DNA of 64,000 bases from Sediminivirga luteola. GTDB lineage: Bacteria; Actinomycetota; Actinomycetes; Actinomycetales; Brevibacteriaceae. The notes beneath the pieces were generated by a model. That model was not told the DNA's origin, searched no databases, and saw only the letters and a list, made by a program, of their open reading frames with translations. Below, in pieces: positions 33,536 to 42,500 of this stretch. Made by a program: the position numbers and the translations under genes. The stretch spans positions 1 to 64,000 of the forward strand of contig NZ_BMFY01000004.1 of the NCBI RefSeq assembly GCF_014639315.1. The letters are read 5' to 3'. Each line of letters opens with the position of its first letter. Within the stretch, counting starts at the first letter, position 1.

Positions 33536-34154
33536 CAGCTTCTCCGAACTTGTTCATCGTCACATGACCTTCCGCGCTGATGCCTTCACGCGTGAGGACC
33601 GCGCGTACCGTCGACGCCAGAATCTTCAGATCGAGCATGAGGCCGCGGCGATCCACATACTCCACATCAAGCGCGAAGCGCTGCTCCCAGGAGAGGGCGT
33701 TCCGCCCGTTGACCTGCGCCAGCCCTGTCACCCCCGGACGGACTTCGTGCCTGCGGGCCTGTTCAGGCGAATACCATTCCAGGTACTCGACGAGTAGCGG
33801 GCGCGGCCCCACCAGGCTCATATCGCCGCGCAGTACGTTCCAGAGGGTCGGCAACTCATCGAGACTCGTGGACCGCAGCTTCTTGCCGAACGGAGTCAAC
33901 CGCTCTTCGTCCGTGACCCAGCCCCTGGCTTCGTCGACCGGCCGCATCGTCCGGAACTTCAGCAGCGTGAACACCCTGCCATCGCGCCCCGGGCGTTCCT
34001 GCCGGAACAAGACAGGTCGTCCGAGATTCTTCGCGACGACCGCCGCCACTCCCGCCTGGATGGGCGCGGTCGCCACCAAAAGGGCTGCGGAGACGAACAC
34101 ATCCCCGGCGCGCTTCACGACGTCGTAGGGACGCGGAACCGAGGACCCGGTCAT
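33525..34154 (-). CDS. pglC: Initiating phosphoglycosyltransferase (PglC-like sugar transferase)
   Basis: PglC-type monotopic enzymes move a phospho-sugar from UDP-sugar to undecaprenyl phosphate, the first membrane step. The 209-residue protein has one re-entrant hydrophobic segment (about residues 18-40), the FRQERPGRDGRVFTLLKFRT motif, the catalytic Asp-Glu pair in STSLDELPTLWNVL and MSLVGPRPLL. It lacks the extra membrane helices of WbaP, so it is the minimal PglC form. Its start overlaps the aminotransferase stop (ATGA). Confidence 0.92.
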   Translation of the reverse strand: MTGSSVPRPYDVVKRAGDVFVSAALLVATAPIQAGVAAVVAKNLGRPVLFRQERPGRDGRVFTLLKFRTMRPVDEARGWVTDEERLTPFGKKLRSTSLDELPTLWNVLRGDMSLVGPRPLLVEYLEWYSPEQARRHEVRPGVTGLAQVNGRNALSWEQRFALDVEYVDRRGLMLDLKILASTVRAVLTREGISAEGHVTMNKFGEADGG

Positions 34155-35284
34155 GCCGCAAGGAATTCCGTGATCGCCCCGAACACACGTTCGCGCTGCT
34201 CAGCGGTCAGCGCTGAACCGCTGGGAAGCGTCAGCCCGGTGCGGAAGAGCGCCTCTGAAGAACCATCGATCATGCCCCGGGACCCGGCGAACACCGGCTG
34301 AAGATGCATGGGTTTCCAGAGCGGCCGGGATTCGATGTCGCGGGCGGCCAGCGCCTCGCTCAATTCGCCGGCGGTCCACCCAGTCTTCTCCCGGTTCACC
34401 AGGACGGCAGTGAGCCACACGTTGTCGTGTTCATCACCGTCGGCACCGAGTACGGATGCACCTTCGACCGCTGCGAAAATCTCCTTGTACCGCTCCCGAA
34501 GTTCGCGCCTGCGGGCGATCATCTCGTCGAGGCGCTGCAGCTGCGCGCGCCCCAACGCGGCCAGCAGGTTGCTCAGGCGGTAGTTGTATCCAATATCGAC
34601 GTGCTCGTAGTGAGCCACCGGCTGCCGCGCCTGCGTCGCAAGGTAGCGCGCATGCTGGGCGAGTTTCTCGTCATTCGTCAGGAGCGCTCCGCCACCGGAG
34701 GTGGTCATGATCTTGTTGCCGTTGAACGACAGCACGGAGGCGCGGCCGAAACTCCCAGCAGGACGACCCGCGTGAGTCGCACCCAACGCTTCAGCTGCAT
34801 CAGAGATCAGCGGCACATCGAACCTCGCCGCGATATCCTCCAGTGCGGTGTAGTCCGCTGCCTTGCCCAGCAGGTCCACCGGCACGATCGCCGCGACGCG
34901 CTCACCCGCGGCGCGCAGCTGCGTCAGTGCCTCTTCAAGCAGCCCCGGGCTGATGTTCCCGGTCACCGGGTCGCTGTCGATGAAGAACGGCTCGGCGCCG
35001 GTGTAGACGATCGCGTTCGCGGTCGCAGCAAACGTCATCGTCGACGTCAACACGACGTCCCCGGGCTTTACGCCGATCCCCAGCAGGGCGAGGTGGAGTG
35101 CCGCGGTGCCCGAACTGAGCGCGACGGCGTGATCTACCCCGATCCGTGCTGTGAGTTCGTCCTCGAAGGCGTTGACGTCGGGGCCCAGCGGCGCCACCCA
35201 GCCCGACTTGATGGCGCTAAGTACGTGCTGCTCCTCGAGCTCTCCCACATCGGGCGAGGAGAGATAGATGCGCTCCGCGTTCAA
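34151..35284 (-). CDS. pglE: PLP-dependent UDP-sugar aminotransferase (PglE-like, DegT/DnrJ/EryC1/StrS)
   Basis: The 377-residue enzyme has the DegT-fold features ALSSGTAALHLAL, the Asp in LISDAAEALGAT that pairs with the pyridine nitrogen, and the PLP lysine K191 in SFNGNKIMTTSGGG. PglE aminates UDP-4-keto-6-deoxy-GlcNAc made by the dehydratase. It starts with TTG overlapping the dehydratase stop (TTGA), so the pair is coupled. The order dehydratase, aminotransferase, phosphoglycosyltransferase, acetyltransferase covers every step from UDP-GlcNAc to lipid-linked diacetylbacillosamine. Confidence 0.92.
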   Translation of the reverse strand: MNAERIYLSSPDVGELEEQHVLSAIKSGWVAPLGPDVNAFEDELTARIGVDHAVALSSGTAALHLALLGIGVKPGDVVLTSTMTFAATANAIVYTGAEPFFIDSDPVTGNISPGLLEEALTQLRAAGERVAAIVPVDLLGKAADYTALEDIAARFDVPLISDAAEALGATHAGRPAGSFGRASVLSFNGNKIMTTSGGGALLTNDEKLAQHARYLATQARQPVAHYEHVDIGYNYRLSNLLAALGRAQLQRLDEMIARRRELRERYKEIFAAVEGASVLGADGDEHDNVWLTAVLVNREKTGWTAGELSEALAARDIESRPLWKPMHLQPVFAGSRGMIDGSSEALFRTGLTLPSGSALTAEQRERVFGAITEFLAA

Positions 35285-37089
35285 GAAACGTGTTCCTTTC
35301 CCTGCGCGGTGTCCGGGGTCTGCTCAGCCGTCCCGGAGAGGGACAGTCGCGCCGACCACTCGTCTTTCCGCATTCGTTCGGGCGCAAGTTCAGACACCGT
35401 CGCATGCGTGATCTTCGGGTGGAACGGCCGCTCGTCGGACTCGCTCGCGCCGATCAGGTCCTCGTGCAGCTTCTCCCCCTCACGCAGTCCTGTGAACACG
35501 ATATCGATCTTCTTACCGGACATGGCAATCATCCGCTTGGCGATGTCCAGGATGCGCACGGGCTCGCCCATATCCAGGATGAGCACCTCGCCCGTCCGGC
35601 CGATCGCGCCGGCCTGCACCACCAGCTGGCACGCTTCAGGGATGGTCATGAAGAACCGTGTGGCTTCCGGATGTGTGACCGTGAGCGGCCCGCCGGACTC
35701 GATCAGCGAGGTGAACGTCGGGAGCATCGACCCGCGGCTCCCGATGACGTTGCCGAACCGGACCGAGATGTACCGTTTGCCGGTCTGCTTCCCCATCCAC
35801 GCCGTGATCTTCTCGGCAACCCGCTTGGAGTGCCCCAGGACGCTCGTGGGATTCGCCGCCTTATCGGTGGAGATGTTCACGAATGTCTCCACCTCGGCCG
35901 CTCGCGCGGCTTCGAGCACATTCAACGTGCCGAGCACGTTCGTCTTCCACGCTTCTTCCGGGTACTGCTCCAGCATCGGAAGATGTTTCAGCGCCGCGGC
36001 ATGGAACACCACGTCCGGCCTGCGGGCCAGGAACAGCCGTTCCAGCTCCAGCGCGTCCCGGATGTCACCCAGAACCACATCGTTCGTGTGCAGCAGTCCG
36101 TGGCCGGAAACCGCCAGCTGGGTCAGCTGCAGGCCCGTTTCGTCCCGGTCGAACATGATGAGTTCGCTCGGTTCGAAGACACTGAGCTGCTTGCACAGCT
36201 CAGACCCGATCGAACCGCCGGCGCCTGTCACCAGAACCCGTTTGCCTTTGACATAGCTAGCGATCGAGCTCACATCCGTGTCAACCGGCTGACGACCGAT
36301 CAGATCCTCGATGTTGATGTCCCGGAGATCGGACGCATGAGGCGTGCCCGCCAGGCTGTCGCTGATGGAAGGAAGCACCAGGACACGCAGACTGTTGCTG
36401 GCTGCGGAGTCCTGGACGCGGCGCAGGAACTCGGAACTCGGCCTCGCTATGCTCACGATCAGCGCTTTGGCCCCTGTCTCAGCGACGGCCTTGTCCAGAT
36501 CCGCGAACGTTCCCACGTTCTTGACGCCGTGCAGCTGAAGGTTCCGTTTGGCCGGATCGTCGTCCAGGAGTCCCACCGGGCGGAACGCGGATCGCGGGTC
36601 AGTGGTCAGCGAACGCAGGAGAAGATCGCCCATCTGCCCGGCTCCGTACACCAGAGCCGGCTCCGCACCGTTCCGCGGCCGCCTGGAACCTTCCACGAAG
36701 GTGCGGCGCAGATACCTGACGCCCGCCATCAGGACGAGGGCGTAGGGCACCGCCAGCAGCACAGTGCTGCGCGGGAGGCCGTAGTCGTTGCCGAACGCAA
36801 TAACCGGCAACCCCACTGCTGCCGCCGCCATCATGGCGGTCACGAACAGAGACCGGAGCTCTTGGAAGGACCCGTACCGGTAGCGGCCGCGGTATAACCA
36901 CAGCGCGAGACCGATGACGATCTGCGCGGCGACAATCAGGAAACCTACGACCACCAGAGACAGAAGGGGCGCGCCGACGGCGGCGAAGTCGTAACGCGCC
37001 CAGATTGCCCATGCCAGCGCAACCCACCACGCGATGGCGTCGATGGCCATCTGGCTCACCACCAGCTGGAGCTTACGTAAACGCACCAT
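35281..37089 (-). CDS. pglF: Membrane-bound UDP-GlcNAc 4,6-dehydratase (PglF/FlaA1-like)
   Basis: The 602-residue protein has four N-terminal membrane segments (about residues 10-115), a CoA-binding-like domain (PALVYGAGQMGDLLL) and a short-chain dehydrogenase domain with VLVTGAGGSIGSELCKQL (about 287-304) and the catalytic segment STDKAANPTSVLGHSKR. It makes UDP-4-keto-6-deoxy-GlcNAc. First gene of the overlapping four-gene operon. The spacer before it has direct repeats and a small palindrome that may be regulatory. Confidence 0.93.
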   Translation of the reverse strand: MVRLRKLQLVVSQMAIDAIAWWVALAWAIWARYDFAAVGAPLLSLVVVGFLIVAAQIVIGLALWLYRGRYRYGSFQELRSLFVTAMMAAAAVGLPVIAFGNDYGLPRSTVLLAVPYALVLMAGVRYLRRTFVEGSRRPRNGAEPALVYGAGQMGDLLLRSLTTDPRSAFRPVGLLDDDPAKRNLQLHGVKNVGTFADLDKAVAETGAKALIVSIARPSSEFLRRVQDSAASNSLRVLVLPSISDSLAGTPHASDLRDINIEDLIGRQPVDTDVSSIASYVKGKRVLVTGAGGSIGSELCKQLSVFEPSELIMFDRDETGLQLTQLAVSGHGLLHTNDVVLGDIRDALELERLFLARRPDVVFHAAALKHLPMLEQYPEEAWKTNVLGTLNVLEAARAAEVETFVNISTDKAANPTSVLGHSKRVAEKITAWMGKQTGKRYISVRFGNVIGSRGSMLPTFTSLIESGGPLTVTHPEATRFFMTIPEACQLVVQAGAIGRTGEVLILDMGEPVRILDIAKRMIAMSGKKIDIVFTGLREGEKLHEDLIGASESDERPFHPKITHATVSELAPERMRKDEWSARLSLSGTAEQTPDTAQGKEHVS

Positions 37090-37171
37090 GCTCCGGTTTG
37101 CGCCTCCTCCGGCGTACTCCAGTCCCGACTGCCACCTGCATCACGGCGTCCCTGCTGCGCGGTGACGACCC

Positions 37172-37214
37172 GGTACAACCAACCGCGACGATACCTTACA
37201 CGGATGGTACAACC
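37172..37214. repeat. Direct repeat GGTACAACC upstream of the pglF-like gene
   Basis: GGTACAACC occurs at 37172-37180 and 37206-37214, 34 bases apart (about three helical turns), in the promoter region of the pglF operon. The spacing would place both on one face of the DNA for a regulator, but no family is suggested. Confidence 0.45.
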
Positions 37215-37226
37215 GATGACGGTCGC

Positions 37227-37244
37227 CACGTCTAAAAAGACGTG
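37227..37244. promoter_or_regulatory. Perfect 18-bp inverted repeat upstream of the pglF-like gene
   Basis: CACGTCT-aaaa-AGACGTG, 7-bp arms and a 4-base spacer, about 140 bases before the pglF start. It could be an operator or, in RNA, a small hairpin; there is no U-run. Confidence 0.45.
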
Positions 37245-37364
37245 CTCAGCTTTTCACCCCCTGGCCTTCCGCAGTGGGTCTCCGGCATTCTTTGCATTGG
37301 CGTGATGCACGGCAGTGCGGGTACATTGCCGAACACGTAAGGATCCTAGCCGGAAGAGGTTTGC

Positions 37365-37598
37365 GTGCCGGACACCAACACCCCGGTCGACGACGTGCGA
37401 GCACAGTTGCAGACGCTACGACGTGCCCTGCATCGCAGCGAACTGCGACTCGCCGATGCTCGCACAGACCGCGACCGTCAACAGGCCGAGCAGGTCGTTG
37501 AGCAACTCAGTCTCGAAGCCAAGAGACTCCGAGACGAGCTGCTGTACACGCACGGGCTGCGAACCGATCGGTTTGGTAACGAGATCGTCCGATGGTGA
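37365..37598 (+). CDS. Small coiled-coil hypothetical protein
   Basis: The 77-residue frame begins with GTG after GAAGAGG and encodes one long charged helix (VRAQLQTLRRALHRSELRLADARTDRD...) with Leu heptads, then a YTHGLRTDRFGNEIVRW tail. Composition and third-base usage look like coding sequence, and the helix is too regular for chance. It has no recognised family and stands alone between two minus-strand operons. It could be a fragment. Confidence 0.45.
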   Translation: MPDTNTPVDDVRAQLQTLRRALHRSELRLADARTDRDRQQAEQVVEQLSLEAKRLRDELLYTHGLRTDRFGNEIVRW

Positions 37599-38030
37599 CC
37601 ACGCCCGATCTGCGGCCAGTGCTAAAGCCGACGATTGCCGAGGCCGCCGGCCGGCATGCAGTGGCAGGTTATTAGAAACTCAGAAGCCGCAAGAGGCCTG
37701 AGCGCGGACTACGGGATTAACCGCATGCAGGCGGGCACCAAGCAAGGTTTTCGACTCTCAAAAAGCGAAAGACGCGATTACTGACAAATATCCTTGACAT
37801 ATGCCGGTACCAATCGCCCGAACGCGGAGGAAAGAGTGCCCGGACAAAATACCGACCCAGACCGCGGAACGGCGCCAGAGAACGGTACCCACCCAGTCTT
37901 CCGTTGGCCCCCGACCATCCGCGGTCCGTCAGTGACCTCCGTAGCCGGCACCGGTATGGAACGGCTAGGCCCCGGGGCGCTCATTCCGCGGAAGTGGGCA
38001 CCGTTAAAACGTTGCCGGCTCGGCTCGGGC
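37599..38030. other. Spacer downstream of the small coiled-coil gene
   Basis: This 432-base stretch is more AT-rich than the genes around it. It holds a 42-codon frame (37656-37784, starting MQWQVIRNSE) and a 95-codon frame (37794-38081) running into the ugd 3' end. Neither has a good ribosome site or a recognisable motif, so I leave both uncalled. It may be decayed accessory DNA. Confidence 0.35.
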
Positions 38031-39338
38031 TCAGGGCCTCCCGAGTGCCCGGTAGGTCCAGCCCGCGGCACGCCAGCGTGAGGGGTCTAGCACGTTGCGA
38101 CCGTCGAGGATGTTCTTCTGCGCCACCAGCCCATCCAGGGCCTCGGGGTCCAGCTCGACGTACTGCTTCCATTCGGTCAAGAGGAGAATCAGCTCGGCGC
38201 TCTCGACGGCTTCCTCAACCGTCTCCACATAACGGAGATCAGGCACGCGTCGGCGTGCGTTCTCCAGTGCCTCGGGATCCGTCACCGTCACACGCGCTCC
38301 CTGCAGGTTCATCTGCTCGGCCACGTTGAGCGCCGGCGAATCACGGATGTCGTCGCTGTTCGGCTTGAATGCCGCTCCCAGCACCGTCACGTTCCTGCCC
38401 ACGATGGACCCTCCGCACACTTCACGGGCCAGGTCCACCATGCGCACCCTACGGCGCATATTGATCGCGTCCACCTCGCGCAGGAAGGACAGCGCCTGGT
38501 CGACGCCCAGCTCCCCCGCTCGTGCCATGAAGGCCCGGATGTCTTTCGGCAGGCAGCCGCCGCCAAAGCCCAGACCGGCGTTCAGGAATCGCCGGCCGAT
38601 CCGCTCATCGTGACCGATCGCGTCCGCGAGCGCGGTGACATCCGCGCCGGTGGCCTCGCACAGCTCCGCCATCGCATTGATGAAGGAGATCTTGGTGGCC
38701 AGGAAGCTGTTCGCGGCGACCTTCACCAGCTGGGCGGTGGCGTAGTCGGTAGTCATCCTCGGGGACCCCTCGGCGATCGGGCTGGCGTAGACGTCGTCCA
38801 GTACCTCGACGGCTCGTTCGCCCGCAGCACCGTCCGGTACGCCGTACACCAGCCTGTCCGGGTGCAGTGTGTCCTTGACGGCGAAACCCTCCCGCAGGAA
38901 CTCTGGGTTCCACACCAGTGTTGCTTCAGTACCCTCGTAAGCGGCGGCCAGTCCCTCGGCAGTGCCGACCGGCACCGTGGACTTGCCCACCACCAGGTCA
39001 CCGGGCGTCACGTGCTGACGCAAGGCGCCGAAAGCAGCATCGACGTAGCGCAGGTCCGCAGCGAACTCCCCCTGCTTCTGCGGTGTACCCACACAGACGA
39101 AATGAACCTGCGAGCCTGCCGCGTCAGCGATGTCGGTGCTGAAACGGAGCCGGCCAGAAGCGACTCCCTGACTGAGCAGGTCCGGCAGATCCGGCTCAAA
39201 GAACGGCGGGCGTCCGGCGGCAAGAGCTTCCACCTTTGCCGCGTCGGTGTCAATGCCGATGACGTCGTGTCCCAGATGCGCCATGCTCGCGGCGTGGACA
39301 GCACCCAGATAACCGCATCCGATCACAGAAAGCTTCAC
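38031..39338 (-). CDS. ugd: UDP-glucose 6-dehydrogenase
   Basis: The enzyme oxidises UDP-glucose twice to UDP-glucuronate using NAD+, supplying an acidic sugar for surface polymers. The 435-residue protein has the NAD motif SVIGCGYLGAVHA at the N-terminus, the WNPEFLREG segment and the catalytic Cys in GFGGGCLPKD (about residue 255). The start GTG 39338 is preferred to GTG 39350 because it gives the family-typical KLSVIGCGYLG N-terminus and a TAGTGT -10 box lies 8 bases before it. Single gene, divergent from the large membrane protein. Confidence 0.93.
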   Translation of the reverse strand: MKLSVIGCGYLGAVHAASMAHLGHDVIGIDTDAAKVEALAAGRPPFFEPDLPDLLSQGVASGRLRFSTDIADAAGSQVHFVCVGTPQKQGEFAADLRYVDAAFGALRQHVTPGDLVVGKSTVPVGTAEGLAAAYEGTEATLVWNPEFLREGFAVKDTLHPDRLVYGVPDGAAGERAVEVLDDVYASPIAEGSPRMTTDYATAQLVKVAANSFLATKISFINAMAELCEATGADVTALADAIGHDERIGRRFLNAGLGFGGGCLPKDIRAFMARAGELGVDQALSFLREVDAINMRRRVRMVDLAREVCGGSIVGRNVTVLGAAFKPNSDDIRDSPALNVAEQMNLQGARVTVTDPEALENARRRVPDLRYVETVEEAVESAELILLLTEWKQYVELDPEALDGLVAQKNILDGRNVLDPSRWRAAGWTYRALGRP

Positions 39339-39346
39339 GTCAAGAC

Positions 39347-39352
39347 ACACTA
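39347..39352 (-). promoter_or_regulatory. Candidate -10 box of ugd
   Basis: TAGTGT on the minus strand ends 8 bases before the GTG at 39338. It would transcribe too little to include the alternative start at 39350, so it supports the shorter protein. Confidence 0.45.
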
Positions 39353-39572
39353 GCAGTGGAAACTAAACCGCTTCTTAACAGCGAGCGTCGGCGTGACGTT
39401 CGCTGCATCTCCGATGGAACCGCGGGCGCAGCAGGGCCGCTCGCCGCACGCCGTACCCGCGGCGCGGTCCACAGAACTGACACATACCTGTCCCTGGACT
39501 GCAAGCCCTGAGACACTATGGGAAGCCGCTGTCTTTCTCATCCCCGGTTCCAGCGGCGGAAGGCTGGTGCAG

Positions 39573-42500
39573 ATGTTCGGTCCGCTGGTGTGGTTCGGCG
39601 GTTTCAACGTCGCAACCTGGACGTTCGCGGTCGTCCTGACCGCACTCATCGCGCTTCTGCTGACCGCTCTAGCCCAGCGAGCAGCCCGACGTCGCACTCA
39701 CAACTTCGGCTTCGTCGCGGGCTCGCTCCAGGCGCGCCGTTTCCTCTACGAGCACGGGCACAAGCTCCCGCCCCACCAGACCGCGATGACGCGAGCCGGC
39801 ACCCCGCCCCGCCGCGCCCCCGAGCCACCTCCGGCTGAATCCGCCGCCCCCGGTTCAGCTCAGCCGGGCCGGGGTGCCGCGCACTCCAGCCCGAGCGCTC
39901 CCCACACCGGCGCAGACGTCCCGCCGCCACCATCGTCGGCACCCAGCATCGGCACTGCGCCCCCTCATCGCGCGCCCGGACATCCTGCTCCTCCGGCATC
40001 CGGGCCGCGCTCCGCACCACCCGGTCCCGGCCAGGCGCCTTCCGCTCCCGCGCGGCCCCCGGCAGGTCCGGGGTATCCGCCATCGGGTCCTGCCTACCCC
40101 GCCTACGACGCGGGCGCGCCTTCGCCCGCCGGTCACCCCGGTGGCGCCCCGGTCAGCGCCGCACCGCGCAGCGATCTGCCGCTGAACATCCTCCTGTACG
40201 TCGGTGGTCTGCTGATCGTCGCGGCCATAGGCGCTTTCATGCTCACCACCGAGAGCACCGCCATCCGGCTCTCCTTCGCCTGGGGCGCCGCGCTCGTCTT
40301 CTACGCCGCTGGAATGGTCCTGCACCGGACCACAGCCCGCCTGCGCACCGTCGGGATCGCGTTCACCGGCACCGGCCTGGCGATCCTCCCCTTCGCCGGA
40401 CTGGCACTCGGCGGCTGGGACGTCACGAGCGCCTCCGTGGCCTGGCTGCTGACCTCACTCGCCGGCGCCCTGCTGTACATGGCCGCCGCGGTCGCGCTCG
40501 GCAGCCGGATCATCTCCTGGTTGTCCATCGGGTACCTGTTCTCCTCGGTCCTGGCGGCCGTGTCCTTCGCCTCCACCGACGTCGTGTGGCACCTGGCCGT
40601 CCTGATCCTGGTCTGCACCGCCGTCCAGGGCCTCCTGTTCGCCCTCCCCCTCCACGGCGGCCCCGGGCGCCTGCTGGCCACGCCGGCCCGGCATCTCTCG
40701 GACTACCTGCCTCTGGCCGCCGCCGCGGCATTGCTGTTCGTGCGGCCAGGCGCCGCTGACATCGCGATCATCGGGATCGCCACCAGCCTGCACCTCGGCC
40801 TGGTGCGGGCCATTCGTGGCCGCTACGAGGCCGAGGCCGCGCTGCGCTTCACGGTGCCCGCAACGCTCATGGCCGCTCTCGTCTGGCTCGGCTCTCCCGC
40901 CGGACTGGGGTCGATCCCGGCACGCGGAATCATCATGGCGCTCGTCCTCGCCCTGTGCGGGCTCGCCGTCGCCGCCCTGGCGGCCGTCGCCCTGCACCGG
41001 CAGAGCACGTCGAAGAACTCACCATCGCAGCTGGACCGCGCGGCGGAGTGGACCTGGATGGCCGCGGCGTTCGGCGCGATGCTGCTGGCAGCGTGGATCA
41101 CCCGCTTTGACAGCGGCGTCGAACTCTTCAACGTTCCCGCACACACCATCCCGCAGCTGATCGTGACCTTAGGTCTCCTGGCCGTCACGATCACCGCGGC
41201 CCTCCTGCTGGCCCACCGGCTGCGCTCCCTCGCCCTCGTCGTGGTCGCCGGGGCCATCCTACCGCTGCTGCCGATCAGCCTGTGGACCGCTGAACGCGTC
41301 CAGGACCCCACCGGAGTCGGCGCCCCGGCGACCTTCTTCGCCCTCACGCTGCTGCCCGTCCTCGGCTACCGTGCGCTGCCGGGCCGCCGTGCACCGGCAG
41401 TAGCCGGCCCCTTCGCCGCGCTGTACGCCGTCATCGGCGGCGTGTGGCTGGCCGTCGCCGAACCACCCCACGGCATCCTGCCGCCGATGCTGGTCCTCCT
41501 GGCGGGCTTCGGCATCCTCGTCGCCGGTGTCCTTGTCAACCGCACCGCCCACCTGGCATGGTCCTGGCCGGTGCTGCTGGGTCTGACCCTGCCGGTCCTG
41601 GTACTACGCGCCCTGGATCTGACCAGGGACTCCTGGCCGGTCGTCTTCGGCTGGGCACTCCTGACGATCAGCGTTGCCGGGCTGCTCGCCGACGCCGTCC
41701 TGCTGCTCACGCGCAGACGCGGCGCAGGACCCCTGTCCGTGGTGATCGGCGCCGCGGCCCTCCGGTTCCCCGCGCTCGTGTGGCTGATCCTTACCGCGGC
41801 CGCGGTGGTCCTCACTGACGAGGGGCGCGGCATCGCAGTGGCACTGCTGATCGGCTCGATGGTCCTGGACGCAGCCCGCACCAACGGTTTGCTGTTGCTT
41901 CTGGACGCGGGACCGCAACGTCCGGCAGGAACCCCTGCGACCGGGCAGGCATCCGCTGCCCGGCCCGCCCCTCAGGCCGCTGATCCAGCGCGGGCACGCC
42001 GGTTCGCCGGCCTCCCGCGTCTTCTGCTCACCATTCTGACGGTGCTGCCGCTGGTACAGGCGCTCCTGGCCCAGGGGCCGTCGGCGCTGCACCCGGCAGG
42101 CATCCTGATTCCGGCGGTCGCCCTGGCCGCGTGCATCGCGGCCCTGCTCCTTCACCGCATCCGGTGGCAGTACTACACCCTGGTCCCTGCGATCCTCCTG
42201 ACCGCCATACCCATCGGGACTGCGCTCGCCGATCACGGCGCAGTGCAGATGGTGATCGCGCTCTGGTTGAGCTGGGCGGCGTTCTATGCGCTCAGCTGGG
42301 GCAACCGCCTCGTCGAGCAGCGCCGCACCACCGCAGACACCGGGCCGTCCGCGGCCGTTCAGCAGCCGTTCCCGTCGTCCGCTCCACCGAGCGCCGGTCA
42401 ATCGTCGCCGCCGTCCACCTCGCCAGCTGCGGGTCAGCTGCAGAGCTCGCCGCCTGCTCCGCCGGGTGCCGCTCACCCGCCGTTCGCCGCGCCGCCGCAG

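Noticed and set aside
37656-37784. 42-codon frame MQWQVIRNSE...
   Set aside because: It has a plausible composition but no ribosome site or homology signal that I can name, so it is left uncalled.
37794-38081. 95-codon plus-strand frame overlapping the ugd 3' end
   Set aside because: Gly/Pro-rich composition with no motif, overlapping a certain gene on the other strand.
39393-39572. 60-codon extension of the giant membrane protein
   Set aside because: No ribosome site at the upstream ATG and residues do not look translated; GGAAGG before 39573 fits better.
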